A stretch of 64,000 nt of DNA from Flavobacteriales bacterium (GTDB lineage: Bacteria > Bacteroidota > Bacteroidia > Flavobacteriales_F > PHOS-HE28). Position 1 is the stretch's first letter. Every line of letters begins with the position of its first letter. Positions 1 to 7,880 of the stretch are shown piece after piece. Under the pieces are notes generated by a model. The model had not been told where the DNA came from. It saw only the letters and a program-made list of their open reading frames with translations, and made no database searches. A program made the translations under genes and the position numbers. Where the stretch lies: positions 5,048-69,047 of the forward strand of contig JADKFY010000028.1 in assembly GCA_016717305.1 (NCBI GenBank), given 5' to 3'.

Positions 1-2
1 TG

Positions 3-687
3 ACCAATGTTGCTTTCCCATTGGGCTTTTCCGGTGTTCAGATCGACCTAGGCTCGAATACCGCTCAACTCTTTGGCACCCAAGCCCAGCAGATCTTTAC
101 AGGCGCTTTTCCTGCACAAGCACTGTGGGCAGGCGATGTGAACGGCGATGGCTCACTGAAGTACACCGGCCAGTACAACGACCGCGACTGGTTACTGGTG
201 GCCATTGGTGGAACGGTGGCTACCAACACGATCACGGGTTACCTGCTCGAAGATGTGAACATGGACGGCGTGGTGAAGTACACGGGCCAAGGCAATGATC
301 GTGATCGCATCCTGATGAACATTGGCGGTGTTGTGGCTACGAATACACGGGAGGAGCAGGTGCCATGATAACCGTACCGACCGCACCTGGTCACCCATAA
401 TTCCATGGATCCAGCAGGCTCAACATGAACTTGGATGGTACCCGAACCCGAACAATGGCGAGCAGTTGTTCATCACATTGAGCGAAGTTGCAAATGATGT
501 GCGCACGGTGAGCGTGGACATTTTCGACCTCACCGGAAAACGCATCGCCGCCCGCACCATTGCTGTGCAGGATGGTATGGTTACAACGGTCATGGACCTC
601 AACAACGAAATTACCAATGGTCTGTACATGGTCAACATCACCGCTGGTGACAAGACGTATACCGAGCGGTTGGTGATCCAGAAATAA
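3..687 (+). pseudogene. C-terminal part of a T9SS type A secreted protein with dockerin-like repeats, frame broken
   Basis: The 5' end lies outside the window. The reading frame open from base 3 encodes two copies of a roughly 34-residue unit with calcium-loop-like segments (DVNGDGSLKYTG and DVNMDGVVKYTG, each followed by NDRD, then IGG and VATNT), resembling dockerin or EF-hand loops. This frame stops at 366-368. The expected ending, a Por-secretion tail with WYPNPNNGE, then DLTGK and a final YTERLVIQK, lies in another frame that closes at 685-687. One frameshift between about 340 and 430 would restore one protein ending in a T9SS type A sorting domain. The role is inferred: an exported, surface-anchored or released protein cut at the tail by PorU. 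The break could be a sequencing error or a true pseudogene; I cannot tell which. Confidence 0.75.
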
Positions 688-704
688 GCAGGCGCCCACC
701 TAGA

Positions 705-742
705 CGAAGAACGCCCCCGGCCTTTGCCGGGGGCGTTCTTCG
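705..742 (+). terminator. Strong hairpin terminator after the T9SS tail gene
   Basis: A perfect 17-bp stem (705-721 pairs with 726-742) closes a four-base loop, with the GC-rich core CGCCCCCGGC. It begins 17 bases after the stop at 687. The lack of a long T-run is compatible with a bidirectional hairpin. Confidence 0.8.
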
Positions 743-790
743 TTCCAGACCAGTGGCAGGGCTTTTGTGCAATGGCAGGTTTGTGGAAAA

Positions 791-828
791 GGAAAAGCCG
801 AACGTAGGCTTCTACGTTCGGCTTTTCC
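791..828 (-). terminator. Hairpin terminator for the minus-strand GEVED gene
   Basis: A perfect 17-bp stem (791-807 with 812-828) with loop GCTT flanks the core AAAAGCCGAACGTAG. It lies 13 bases beyond the stop of the minus-strand gene at 842. The A-tract at its left end reads as a T-run in the minus-strand transcript, as expected for intrinsic termination. Together with the 705-742 hairpin it separates two converging genes. Confidence 0.8.
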
Positions 829-841
829 ACGAGCGACCGGA

Positions 842-1602
842 TCACTCCTTCACCACCCGCACTACGTTCGATGTGTTCCCGCTTTCGCAACGCACAGTGT
901 ATAGGCCCGAAGGCAGTGCGCCAAGGTCAATGCTGGCGCTATTGGTGTTCAGGTTCCGTTCGTTCCATATAATGCGCCCGTCAACACTGGAAACGGTGAT
1001 CCGTTGGATCTGCCCGCTGGTCCGTATGTTGAACTGTCCTGCGGTAGGGTTGGGTCCAACGACCACTGACGTTGCATTGTTCTCCTCGATCCCGATCGGT
1101 GCCGTTACGGTTGCTGTGAAATCATCGAAGTTGCCGTATTGGTATTCGCCACAAGGCCCGCTGCCGTTCGTGGAAGTTACCCCATCGCTGCCCCATGGGC
1201 TTATGATGCGCATGCGGTAATTACCGGGAGCGGTACCGATGGGAATGGTGATCTCGAAAAGGTAGGTGTAATTGGGGTCTCCACCAGTGTATTGGCTGAA
1301 GAGCCGCTCGTTATCCTCGAAGGCCATGTTGTTGTCCAGGTCCACCCAAACGACAACCCCGCACCAAACCCCGTTCGTTACGGTTACAGGTACGGCAACA
1401 CCGGCTTCCATGTTGCCGTTGTTGCCATATGATCGGAATTGGTACAGGTTCCATCGCTGCTCCAATTGGTGGTTCCTATACCGATCTCCATGCTGTGCCA
1501 ACCGAAACAACCATTGAGGAATGTTGGCGCGCAATAGGTTTGGGCATACAAATGGGAGCATACGATCAAGGCGAAAGGAAGAGAGGTGTAACGTTTTACC
1601 AT
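842..1602 (-). pseudogene. GEVED-domain T9SS type A secreted protein, frameshifted
   Basis: The N-terminal frame starts at ATG 1602 and gives a signal peptide ending near HLYAQ, then YCAPTFLNGC, typical of the start of a GEVED domain. That frame stops near 1384. The rest lies in the neighbouring frame: VWVDLDNNMAFED, IPIGTAPGNYRMRI and CGEYQYGNFDDFT, which are GEVED-domain hallmarks, then a T9SS type A tail (VGPNPTAGQFNI, LPSGLYTV). Adding one base near 1411 (CCATG read as CCATTG) joins the frames as ATTAT-MEAGVAV. The product would be about 253 residues and exported through Sec and T9SS. GEVED domains are common in Bacteroidota secreted proteins and their ligand is not defined. The break may be a base-calling error. 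Confidence 0.75.
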
Positions 1603-1741
1603 CGGAAGTGAGGTTTTATGGTTCCGCCGTGGATCGGCAGCGCCAACAAGATTAGGATGTGGCGTCGATCATTCCAAGTGGTGGTGGACCACCAGTGTCC
1701 GCCAGAATTTCATGATCGATCTGGTGCATGTCGACAAAACG

Positions 1742-1772
1742 AAAGACGGGGTGCAAAGAGCACCCCGTCTTT
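1742..1772 (-). terminator. Hairpin terminator downstream of the Gly/Tyr/Trp-rich gene
   Basis: A perfect 13-bp stem (1742-1754 with 1760-1772) carries the core GACGGGGTGC around loop AAAGA and is flanked by A and T runs. It lies 22 bases past the minus-strand stop at 1795, so it most likely ends that transcript. Confidence 0.75.
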
Positions 1773-1794
1773 TCCATTGATCAGAAAACCGCTG

Positions 1795-4414
1795 TTACTT
1801 CCGCCTTGGAGTAGGTGCGGGCGACCTGGGTGCAGGAGCGGGTCGCGAGGGAGAAGGTCGTGAAGGACTGGTCCGCGAGGGTGAGCTTTTGGATGGAGAG
1901 ACGTTCCGTGTTGGGGCAGGCTTGCCGGGAGTCCCTGTGCGCGAAGGCGGTGTGCTGGGACGCGTTTGTTGTTGCTCATTCCGTGACCGGTTGAAATCGA
2001 TCACCCGTTGATCACCGCGGGAGCGTTGTTCTTGTATGGTACGCGGGTCCACCTCCGGCACGCGAGCAGGCAGGATCGGCCGCTCCGGTTGTTGTGGTTG
2101 CGTGGTGCGCGGATCCACCTCTGGGGTGCGTGCAGGTGTTGTCGGTCGCACGGGCTGTTGTGGTGTTGTTGTGCGCGGGTCCACCGGACGCGTTGGTTGG
2201 GGCGTGGGTTTTTCCGGTTGTTGTGGCCTAGGAGAAGTTGTCCGGTCGTCACGGGTTGCGGGCGTTGTCATCGAAGGTTTGTCGGCAGGCAATTTCTCCC
2301 AGCGACCGTTGGTGTATTTATCCGTGTTTCCGCTTTCATCTTTCCTGTACACGTTGCCTGCGCGGTCCGTAAAGTGGTCGTTGCTGCTGGGTTGCATGCG
2401 GCCCACATCCGTTTTCGTGATCGGACGTTCAGTGGGTTTGCTGGGGGTACGGCCCACGGTGGTGGAACGCACACCTTGTTCAGCGCGGTTCGCATACAGA
2501 TCGCTTGCGGGTCGCCGCACGGTTGCACCGGTCCGTTCAACTCCGGCACGTGCAGTGGAACCAAGAGAAGGACGATGCCCGTAATGCGCACTACGATCGT
2601 TCACCACCGGTGGGTAGTAGCCCTGTGGTCCCCACCATCCATTTCCGCAGCCGTAGTAGTTGTTGTACCCGTTCCCGTAGCCGTATGGATGGTAGTAGCC
2701 ACCATAACCACCATAAGCACCATAGCCATACCAGCTCGGGTAGTACCAATTCCAACCCCAACCACCACCGTATCCCCAGCCCGCCCATGGGTTGTAATGC
2801 ATACCGAAACCATAGGTGAAAGGACGCGGGTACCAGCGGTTAGGCCACGCATTGTAGTAGAAGCCTGTACCATAGATCACGATGCCGGCTTGCACATAGG
2901 TGCCGTAGTACCCTGGTGTATAGCCCATGTAGACCACGTCCGGTGTGGAGTCATAGATGTAAACGTAGCGGGTGTTGTAAGCGGAGCTGCTTGGTGGAAT
3001 GGTGTTCACCTCGGCGGGCACTTCCGTGCTTACCGTCCAAGGCCCATCTGGTGAAGGGCCTTCGAACCAAACTGCATTGTCCAACGCGTGGTAGGTACCG
3101 TTGATGCGCAACACCGTAGTGCTGGCATTCAGTGCATTTTCAACTTGCGTTCCGGTGGATCCGTTCGAACTGTGGGTCGCCATCGTAGGTGACAGTGAGA
3201 GCTGCGGTCCGGCGATCGATCTTGGCGGTTTGCGGTATGCTTGCATCACGCACGGCTTCTCTCGCAGCGGCCGTTCCTGGAACGTGTGCCAATGCGCCAT
3301 CCTTGGCAGAACCTTCGGGGATCTTGGCGAATTCCGCAGGAAGTTGGTCGGCGGGTACAAAGCGCCAAGGACCGGTCTTCAATGTGCGTGTGGCGAACCA
3401 ACGGCCACTGGCCAGAAGGTAATTGTCCTGCGAGGCCACGTCCAGGAACAGGTCGTCATCCGTGTTGGTGGCGTAGAGCAGAGCGGTGTTCGGCAGTGGT
3501 TGGAAATTCGGCGCGCCGTCAAGGTCCAGCAGCACTGCTGGTTTTGTACGCACCACGATCTCGGGTGTCGTCGTTGAACCGTCGGCCTTGGTAGCTGCAA
3601 TGGCGGAGGTGCTGTCCACCTGCGCAGCGATCGCGCTGATGTCCTTGGGCACATCGTAGGTACGCACCCACTTACCAGTGATCTCCTTCGAGGTGAACCA
3701 CATGCCCGATCCATACAGGTAATGGGCGCCGTTCTTGGGTCGCACTAGCAAGAAAGGCGTGTTCACTACGCGCTCAACATCGTGCGGGGCCGCAACCGGA
3801 TAATTGGGGTCGGCCGATCGATCGTCCGTTTTCGTATTCGCGGTTACGGCGGTGTATTGTGGTTCACCATCAATGTACACTAGCACGCTGGGCTTCTCCG
3901 TGTAGATGATCTCCGGCGGATCGTTCTGGTACGTGGCGGTGCCTTGTTGCTCACTTTCCAATGAGGCGATCAACCAATCGATGGCGACAGGCGCGGTGTG
4001 CTTCGGCAGTTCGCTTCCCAGCATTTTCTTGATCCGCTCCTGCTCCGCCGCATCGTCCACACCGGGGAAGCGGACATCGGTAACGGTAAAGCTGGTGAGT
4101 TCGCCCAAGCGTGTAATGCGGTCAATGGCCAGAACGCCGTTCCCCCAAACCGCGCCAAATATCGGGTCGGCATCGGAAGGGCGCTGGATGGCCACTGCGA
4201 AACGAGCGGAGAAATGGTCACCATCGATCTTCTCGGGCTGTGGTGTGAAGACTTGCACCTGATCGTTGCCGCTAACGAATACCACCGGCCATTGGTCTTC
4301 GATCTGCTGCTCCGTGTAGGTGGCGCTCACCGCCAAAGCTGCAACAGCAACGAAAGCGATTGTCATTCTTTTGCCGGGTGTGGATGTCGTGGTTCTCATG
4401 AGGGTGGTTTTCAT
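1795..4414 (-). pseudogene. Envelope protein with Gly/Tyr/Trp-rich core and basic Pro/Ser-rich tail, frameshifted
   Basis: I chose ATG 4414 because a basic stretch followed by a hydrophobic segment (MTIAFVAVAALAVSA) follows it closely; a second ATG lies at 4399. The first frame runs to about 3140 and the second, from the same region, to 1795, together about 873 residues. Removing one base near 3157 joins DPQFERI to TGTQVENALNAS. The N-terminal 400 residues contain repeated modules ending in GxWF (SGMWFTS, SGRWFAT, NAVWFEG). Next comes a block of about 90 residues dominated by Gly, Tyr and Trp, with GWGYGGGWGWNWYY as its core. The last 250 residues are Pro/Arg/Thr/Ser-rich and basic. Similar proteins are annotated as carbohydrate-binding family V/XII, but I see no decisive domain. 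The function is unknown; a periplasmic or outer-membrane location is inferred. Confidence 0.65.
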
Positions 4415-4827
4415 TGGTACAAGGGTGTAATTGCAACTACCGTGCCTTTTGAAGGGAATAGCGCCACAGGCTAAGGAAACAGGACACTTCCAACGAACAT
4501 CACGTCCTTCTTGTGTTGACCCGCTTTGCCTTGCGGACCGAGAAAGAGCACCTCCTCTAATGAATGGCCGAACTTCGGGAAACATACACGTTGAGCACAC
4601 AGCCAGTGCTGTTCCCCAATAAAGTTCTAAGAACCTCCAGTGAGGGCCTTTTCAAGGCGATAGTTGAGCGTGACCCCTAATGAACCACCTCCATCCCGTG
4701 GATCGACTCTTAAACCTCTAGAACACCCGCCAAATTTCCATTATACAGATGTAAACCCCACATAAAGGGTCTTGTACCCCTATATTTGGACAATATTGCC
4801 GTCAAACACCCCCTTGGCCCGATAAAC
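4415..4827. other. Intergenic region between divergent genes
   Basis: This 413-bp stretch separates the minus-strand gene starting at 4414 from the plus-strand Fic gene. I see no plausible coding frame and no RNA gene. Its right end holds the -7 box of the Fic gene at 4781-4788. No clear box was found for the minus-strand gene. The right half is richer in A+T than its surroundings. Confidence 0.5.
4781..4788 (+). promoter_or_regulatory. Predicted -7 box (TATATTTG) of the Fic gene
   Basis: The octamer matches the Bacteroidota -7 consensus TAnnTTTG exactly. It ends 39 bases before ATG 4828, giving a leader of about 33 bases. No convincing -33 TTG element is visible at the expected distance. 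Confidence 0.5.
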
Positions 4828-6293
4828 ATGCTCGACTCCCTTCCGGACATCCTCTTCAGTGGTGGTTCGGCGGCCGAGACCAAGCGCATCGGTCGCACGG
4901 CCAAGGCCGGGCTCATCCGCAAAGTGCTGCAAGGCGTTTACACCAGCGACTTACAAGGTCAAGATACTGACTTCATTCGCAGGCATTGGCAAGCCATTGT
5001 GGCGCACACCTACCCCGGTGCGTTGCTCTCCCACCGATCAGCAATGGAGTACCAGCCTAGCCCGGCCGGTTTCCTCTACCTCACTCATTCCTTCGATCGC
5101 GTGGTACGCTGGCCGGGACTTACGCTCAAGTTCACCAAGGGACCACCTGCCGGGGCTGGTGATCGTGCCTTGTTCGGTGCCTTGCATATTGCATCGGAAG
5201 AGCGGGCCTTGTTGGAGAACCTGCGCCATGCAAGGGTCTCCGAGGGCGAGCGTCGCACCTTGGAGCAGCCGCAGTGGAGGCCCGGATCCTGAGGATCCTG
5301 GATGCGCGTGGCGAAGCGCACCTGAACACCTTGCGCGATACCGCACGCCTCCGGTCTACAGAGCTGGGCTTGCAGGGCGAGTTTGTACGCTTGGATCGGA
5401 CCATCGGCGCCCTTCTGGCCACACACGATGCGAAAGGGCTGGCTTCACCGGTGGCAAAGGCACATGCCATGGGCGAGCCTTACGATGCACTGCGCATGGA
5501 CCTGCTGGACAAACTGATCGTGGCCCTCAACCAGCATGTGTTCGCGATCAGGCCAGAGAAGACCCTTACGACAACTTCCTTCCTCGACCTGGCCTTCTTC
5601 GAGGGTTATTTCAGCAACTACATCGAGGGAACCGAGTTCGAGGTACAAGAGGCGGCGGATATCATCTTCCGTCATGCGGTGATCCCAAACCGTGCGGGCG
5701 ACAGCCATGACATACGGGGCACGTTCGCGCTTTGCTCCGACCGTTTGGAGATGCAGCGGATCCCCAACAATGGGAGCGATCTCATCGACCTGTTGCGCTC
5801 CCGCCATGCCGTGTTGCTCGAAGGTCGTCCGGAGAAGCTACCGGGAGTATTCAAAGAGCGATCGAACCGCGCAGGGGACACCCACTTCGTGGAACCACGC
5901 ATGGTACGGGGCACGTTGAACGTGGGCTATGAACGTATGGCCATGCTCGACGACCCGGTGGCCCGCGCCTTGTACATGATGTTCCTTGTGAGCGAGGTGC
6001 ATCCATTCAACGATGGCAATGGCCGCACCGCTCGGCTGATGATGAACGCCGAATTGGCGCACGCCCGCCAGACCAAGATCCTCATCCCCACAGCCTACCG
6101 GGAAGACTATCTACTTGCCTTGAGAAGACTCTCGCGCCAACATGATCCTGTGCCTTTTATCCGGATGATGGAACGCGCACATGCATGGAGCCATTGGCTG
6201 GAGCCAAGCTCTTACGATCGGCTGCATGTGCAAATGTTGGAAAGCAACGCCTACAAGGAGCCGGATACCGCCACGCTGCGTTGGCCGGATTGA
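4828..6293 (+). pseudogene. Fic-family AMPylase with AbiEi-like N-terminal domain, frameshifted
   Basis: Fic proteins transfer AMP, or less often other groups, from nucleotides to target side chains. ATG 4828 opens a first frame of 154 codons with an AbiEi-antitoxin-like winged-helix region (YPGALLSHRSAMEY). It ends at a premature stop at 5290-5292. The second frame, from about 5270, contains FSNYIEGTE, which fits the inhibitory-helix motif [S/T]xxxE[G/N] lying N-terminal to the Fic core (class II), and the catalytic loop HPFNDGNGRTAR with its His codon at 6000. Adding one G at 5261-5263 (TTGGAGC to TTGGGAGC) gives RRTL-GAAAVEARIL and a continuous protein of about 488 residues. All key Fic residues are present. 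The single missing G in a short run suggests a sequencing error, though real inactivation is possible. The gene stands alone between unrelated genes; the target is unknown. Confidence 0.85.
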
Positions 6294-6388
6294 CGGCCCC
6301 TTTCACGGCTGGTTGCAATGCGATCTCATTGAGCTCGGTATAGCGAAGCACAATTGGTAAGGAAAACCCATAACCACCGAACCAATAC

Positions 6389-6396
6389 GATCTTTG
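6389..6396 (+). promoter_or_regulatory. Predicted -7 box (GATCTTTG) of dut, leaderless arrangement
   Basis: The box differs from TATCTTTG at one position and ends five bases before ATG 6402. With a start site about 5-7 bases downstream, the transcript would begin at or next to the start codon. The same spacing recurs at 13809, 14587 and 61255. Confidence 0.4.
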
Positions 6397-6401
6397 CAAC
6401 C

Positions 6402-6860
6402 ATGAGCACGACGATCTCCGAAACCAAAACCATTCGCATAGTCAACAAGAGCCGCCACCCATTACCGGAGTACGCCACAACCCACAGCGCCGGCATGGAC
6501 TTGCGCGCCAACTTGGACAAGTCCATCATCCTCGAACCCGGCCAACGCGCATTGATCCCCACTGGCCTCTTCATCGAACTGCCCGAAGGCACCGAAGCCC
6601 AGATCCGTCCACGCAGTGGTTTGTCGTTCAAGTACGGCATCACCGTATTGAATTCACCGGGTACCATAGATGCCGACTACCGGGGCGAAGTAGGCGTACT
6701 GTTGATCAACTTGGGCGCGGCCGATTTTGAAGTGAAAGATGGCGAACGTGTAGCGCAAATGGTGATCGCAAACTATGTGCGTGTCGGTCTCGAGGAAGTT
6801 CCGGACCTTCGCGCCTCGGAACGCGGCGCAGGGGGCTTTGGCCATACCGGTGTCCGCTAA
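6402..6860 (+). CDS. dut: dUTP diphosphatase
   Basis: The enzyme hydrolyses dUTP to dUMP and pyrophosphate, which keeps uracil out of DNA and supplies dUMP for dTMP synthesis; it acts as a cytosolic trimer. All five conserved motifs of trimeric dUTPases are present in order: HSAGMDLRA, PRSGLSFKYGI with the phosphate-contact Ser, GTIDADYRGEV with the catalytic Asp, DGERVAQMVI, and the C-terminal glycine-rich RGAGGFGHTG. Its 152 residues are the normal length. ATG 6402 is preferred over the upstream TTG 6354, which adds residues before the family start. The nucleotidyltransferase gene follows after 12 bases, so dut probably heads the cluster. Confidence 0.96.
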   Translation: MSTTISETKTIRIVNKSRHPLPEYATTHSAGMDLRANLDKSIILEPGQRALIPTGLFIELPEGTEAQIRPRSGLSFKYGITVLNSPGTIDADYRGEVGVLLINLGAADFEVKDGERVAQMVIANYVRVGLEEVPDLRASERGAGGFGHTGVR

Positions 6861-6872
6861 GGAATAAACTGC

Positions 6873-7880
6873 ATGAAGATCATTGTACCCATGGCCGGTA
6901 TGGGCAAGCGGATGCGTCCGCACACCCACACCACCGCCAAGCCATTGCTGCCCATTGCGGGCAAGCCCATTGTTCAACGTCTCGTGGAGGACCTTGCCGC
7001 CGTGGCTGGTGAGCCTGTGGAAGAAGTCGCCTTTGTGACCAACCCTGCTTTCGGGAAGAAAGTGGAGGATGAATTGATCGCCATAGCCATGGCGATCGGA
7101 GCCAAGGGAACGATCCATTACCAAGAGACCGCCTTGGGCACTGCCCATGCGATACTGTGTGCGCAAAGTGCATTGAGCGGTCGTGTCATCGTTGCCTTTG
7201 CTGATACGCTCTTCCGCGCCCAGTTGAAATTGGACACCGATTGCGACGGCGTGATCTGGGTGAACAAGGTGGAAGATCCGAAACCATTCGGCGTGGTGAA
7301 GCTGGACGATAAAGGCATCATCACTGAGTTCATCGAAAAGCCGCAGACCTTCGTTAGTGATCTTGCCATTATCGGCATCTACTACTTCGCGGACGGTGAG
7401 TACTTGCGGAAGGAAATGCAGTTCTTGATCGACAACGACATCAAGGACAAGGGCGAATACCAGCTTACCAATGCCATGGAGAACATGAAGCAGAAGGGTG
7501 CTCGCTTCAAGGCCGGTAGTGTGGATGTGTGGATGGACTGCGGCAACAAGAACGCCATGGTGGACACGAATACCAAGGTGCTCGGCTTTCTGAAGGATGA
7601 TAAGGGCCTGGTAAGCAAGTCCCTGAAAAGCACCAATAGCGTGGTGATACCGCCCTGCTTTATCGGCGAGAACGTAACGCTGGTGAACAGCATCGTCGGT
7701 CCGAACGTTTCCATAGAGAGCGGGGCGGCGATCACCGGTAGCGTGGTGCGTAATTCGATCCTTCGTGGCAGTACGCGTGTACAGGATTGCGTGATGGACA
7801 ACAGCATGATCGGCGAACGAGCCATGGTTACCGGCACGGCGTTGGATGTGAGCATGAGCGACGACAGCACATTGGGATGA
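6873..7880 (+). CDS. Sugar-nucleotide nucleotidyltransferase (glucose/mannose-1-phosphate type) with left-handed beta-helix tail
   Basis: Such enzymes join a sugar-1-phosphate to NTP and release pyrophosphate, feeding polysaccharide or envelope synthesis. The protein opens with the nucleotide-binding signature VPMAGMGKRMRPHTHTTAKPLLPI. ALGTAHAI and FADTLF follow, and then EKPQ and VWMDCGNKNAM of the sugar-binding part. After residue 250 the sequence has hexapeptide-like turns (PPCFIGENVTL, SIVGPNVSIESGA), which suggests a left-handed beta-helix, as in acyltransferase-fused or regulatory NTases. Its length is 335 residues. The exact sugar cannot be read from the sequence. The stop overlaps an ATG of the next gene (ATGA at 7877-7880), indicating translational coupling. 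Confidence 0.88.
   Translation: MKIIVPMAGMGKRMRPHTHTTAKPLLPIAGKPIVQRLVEDLAAVAGEPVEEVAFVTNPAFGKKVEDELIAIAMAIGAKGTIHYQETALGTAHAILCAQSALSGRVIVAFADTLFRAQLKLDTDCDGVIWVNKVEDPKPFGVVKLDDKGIITEFIEKPQTFVSDLAIIGIYYFADGEYLRKEMQFLIDNDIKDKGEYQLTNAMENMKQKGARFKAGSVDVWMDCGNKNAMVDTNTKVLGFLKDDKGLVSKSLKSTNSVVIPPCFIGENVTLVNSIVGPNVSIESGAAITGSVVRNSILRGSTRVQDCVMDNSMIGERAMVTGTALDVSMSDDSTLG

Noticed and set aside
2008..3054. A 348-codon plus-strand frame opposite the Gly/Tyr/Trp-rich gene
   Set aside because: Its Val/Arg/His-rich product is explained by the reverse complement of Gly/Tyr/Trp and Pro/Thr codons; there is no initiation context or motif.
4859..5710. A 283-codon plus-strand frame overlapping the Fic region
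   Set aside because: It has low-quality composition (runs of RPS/CRT) and covers both proper Fic frames in the third frame, so it is a shadow.
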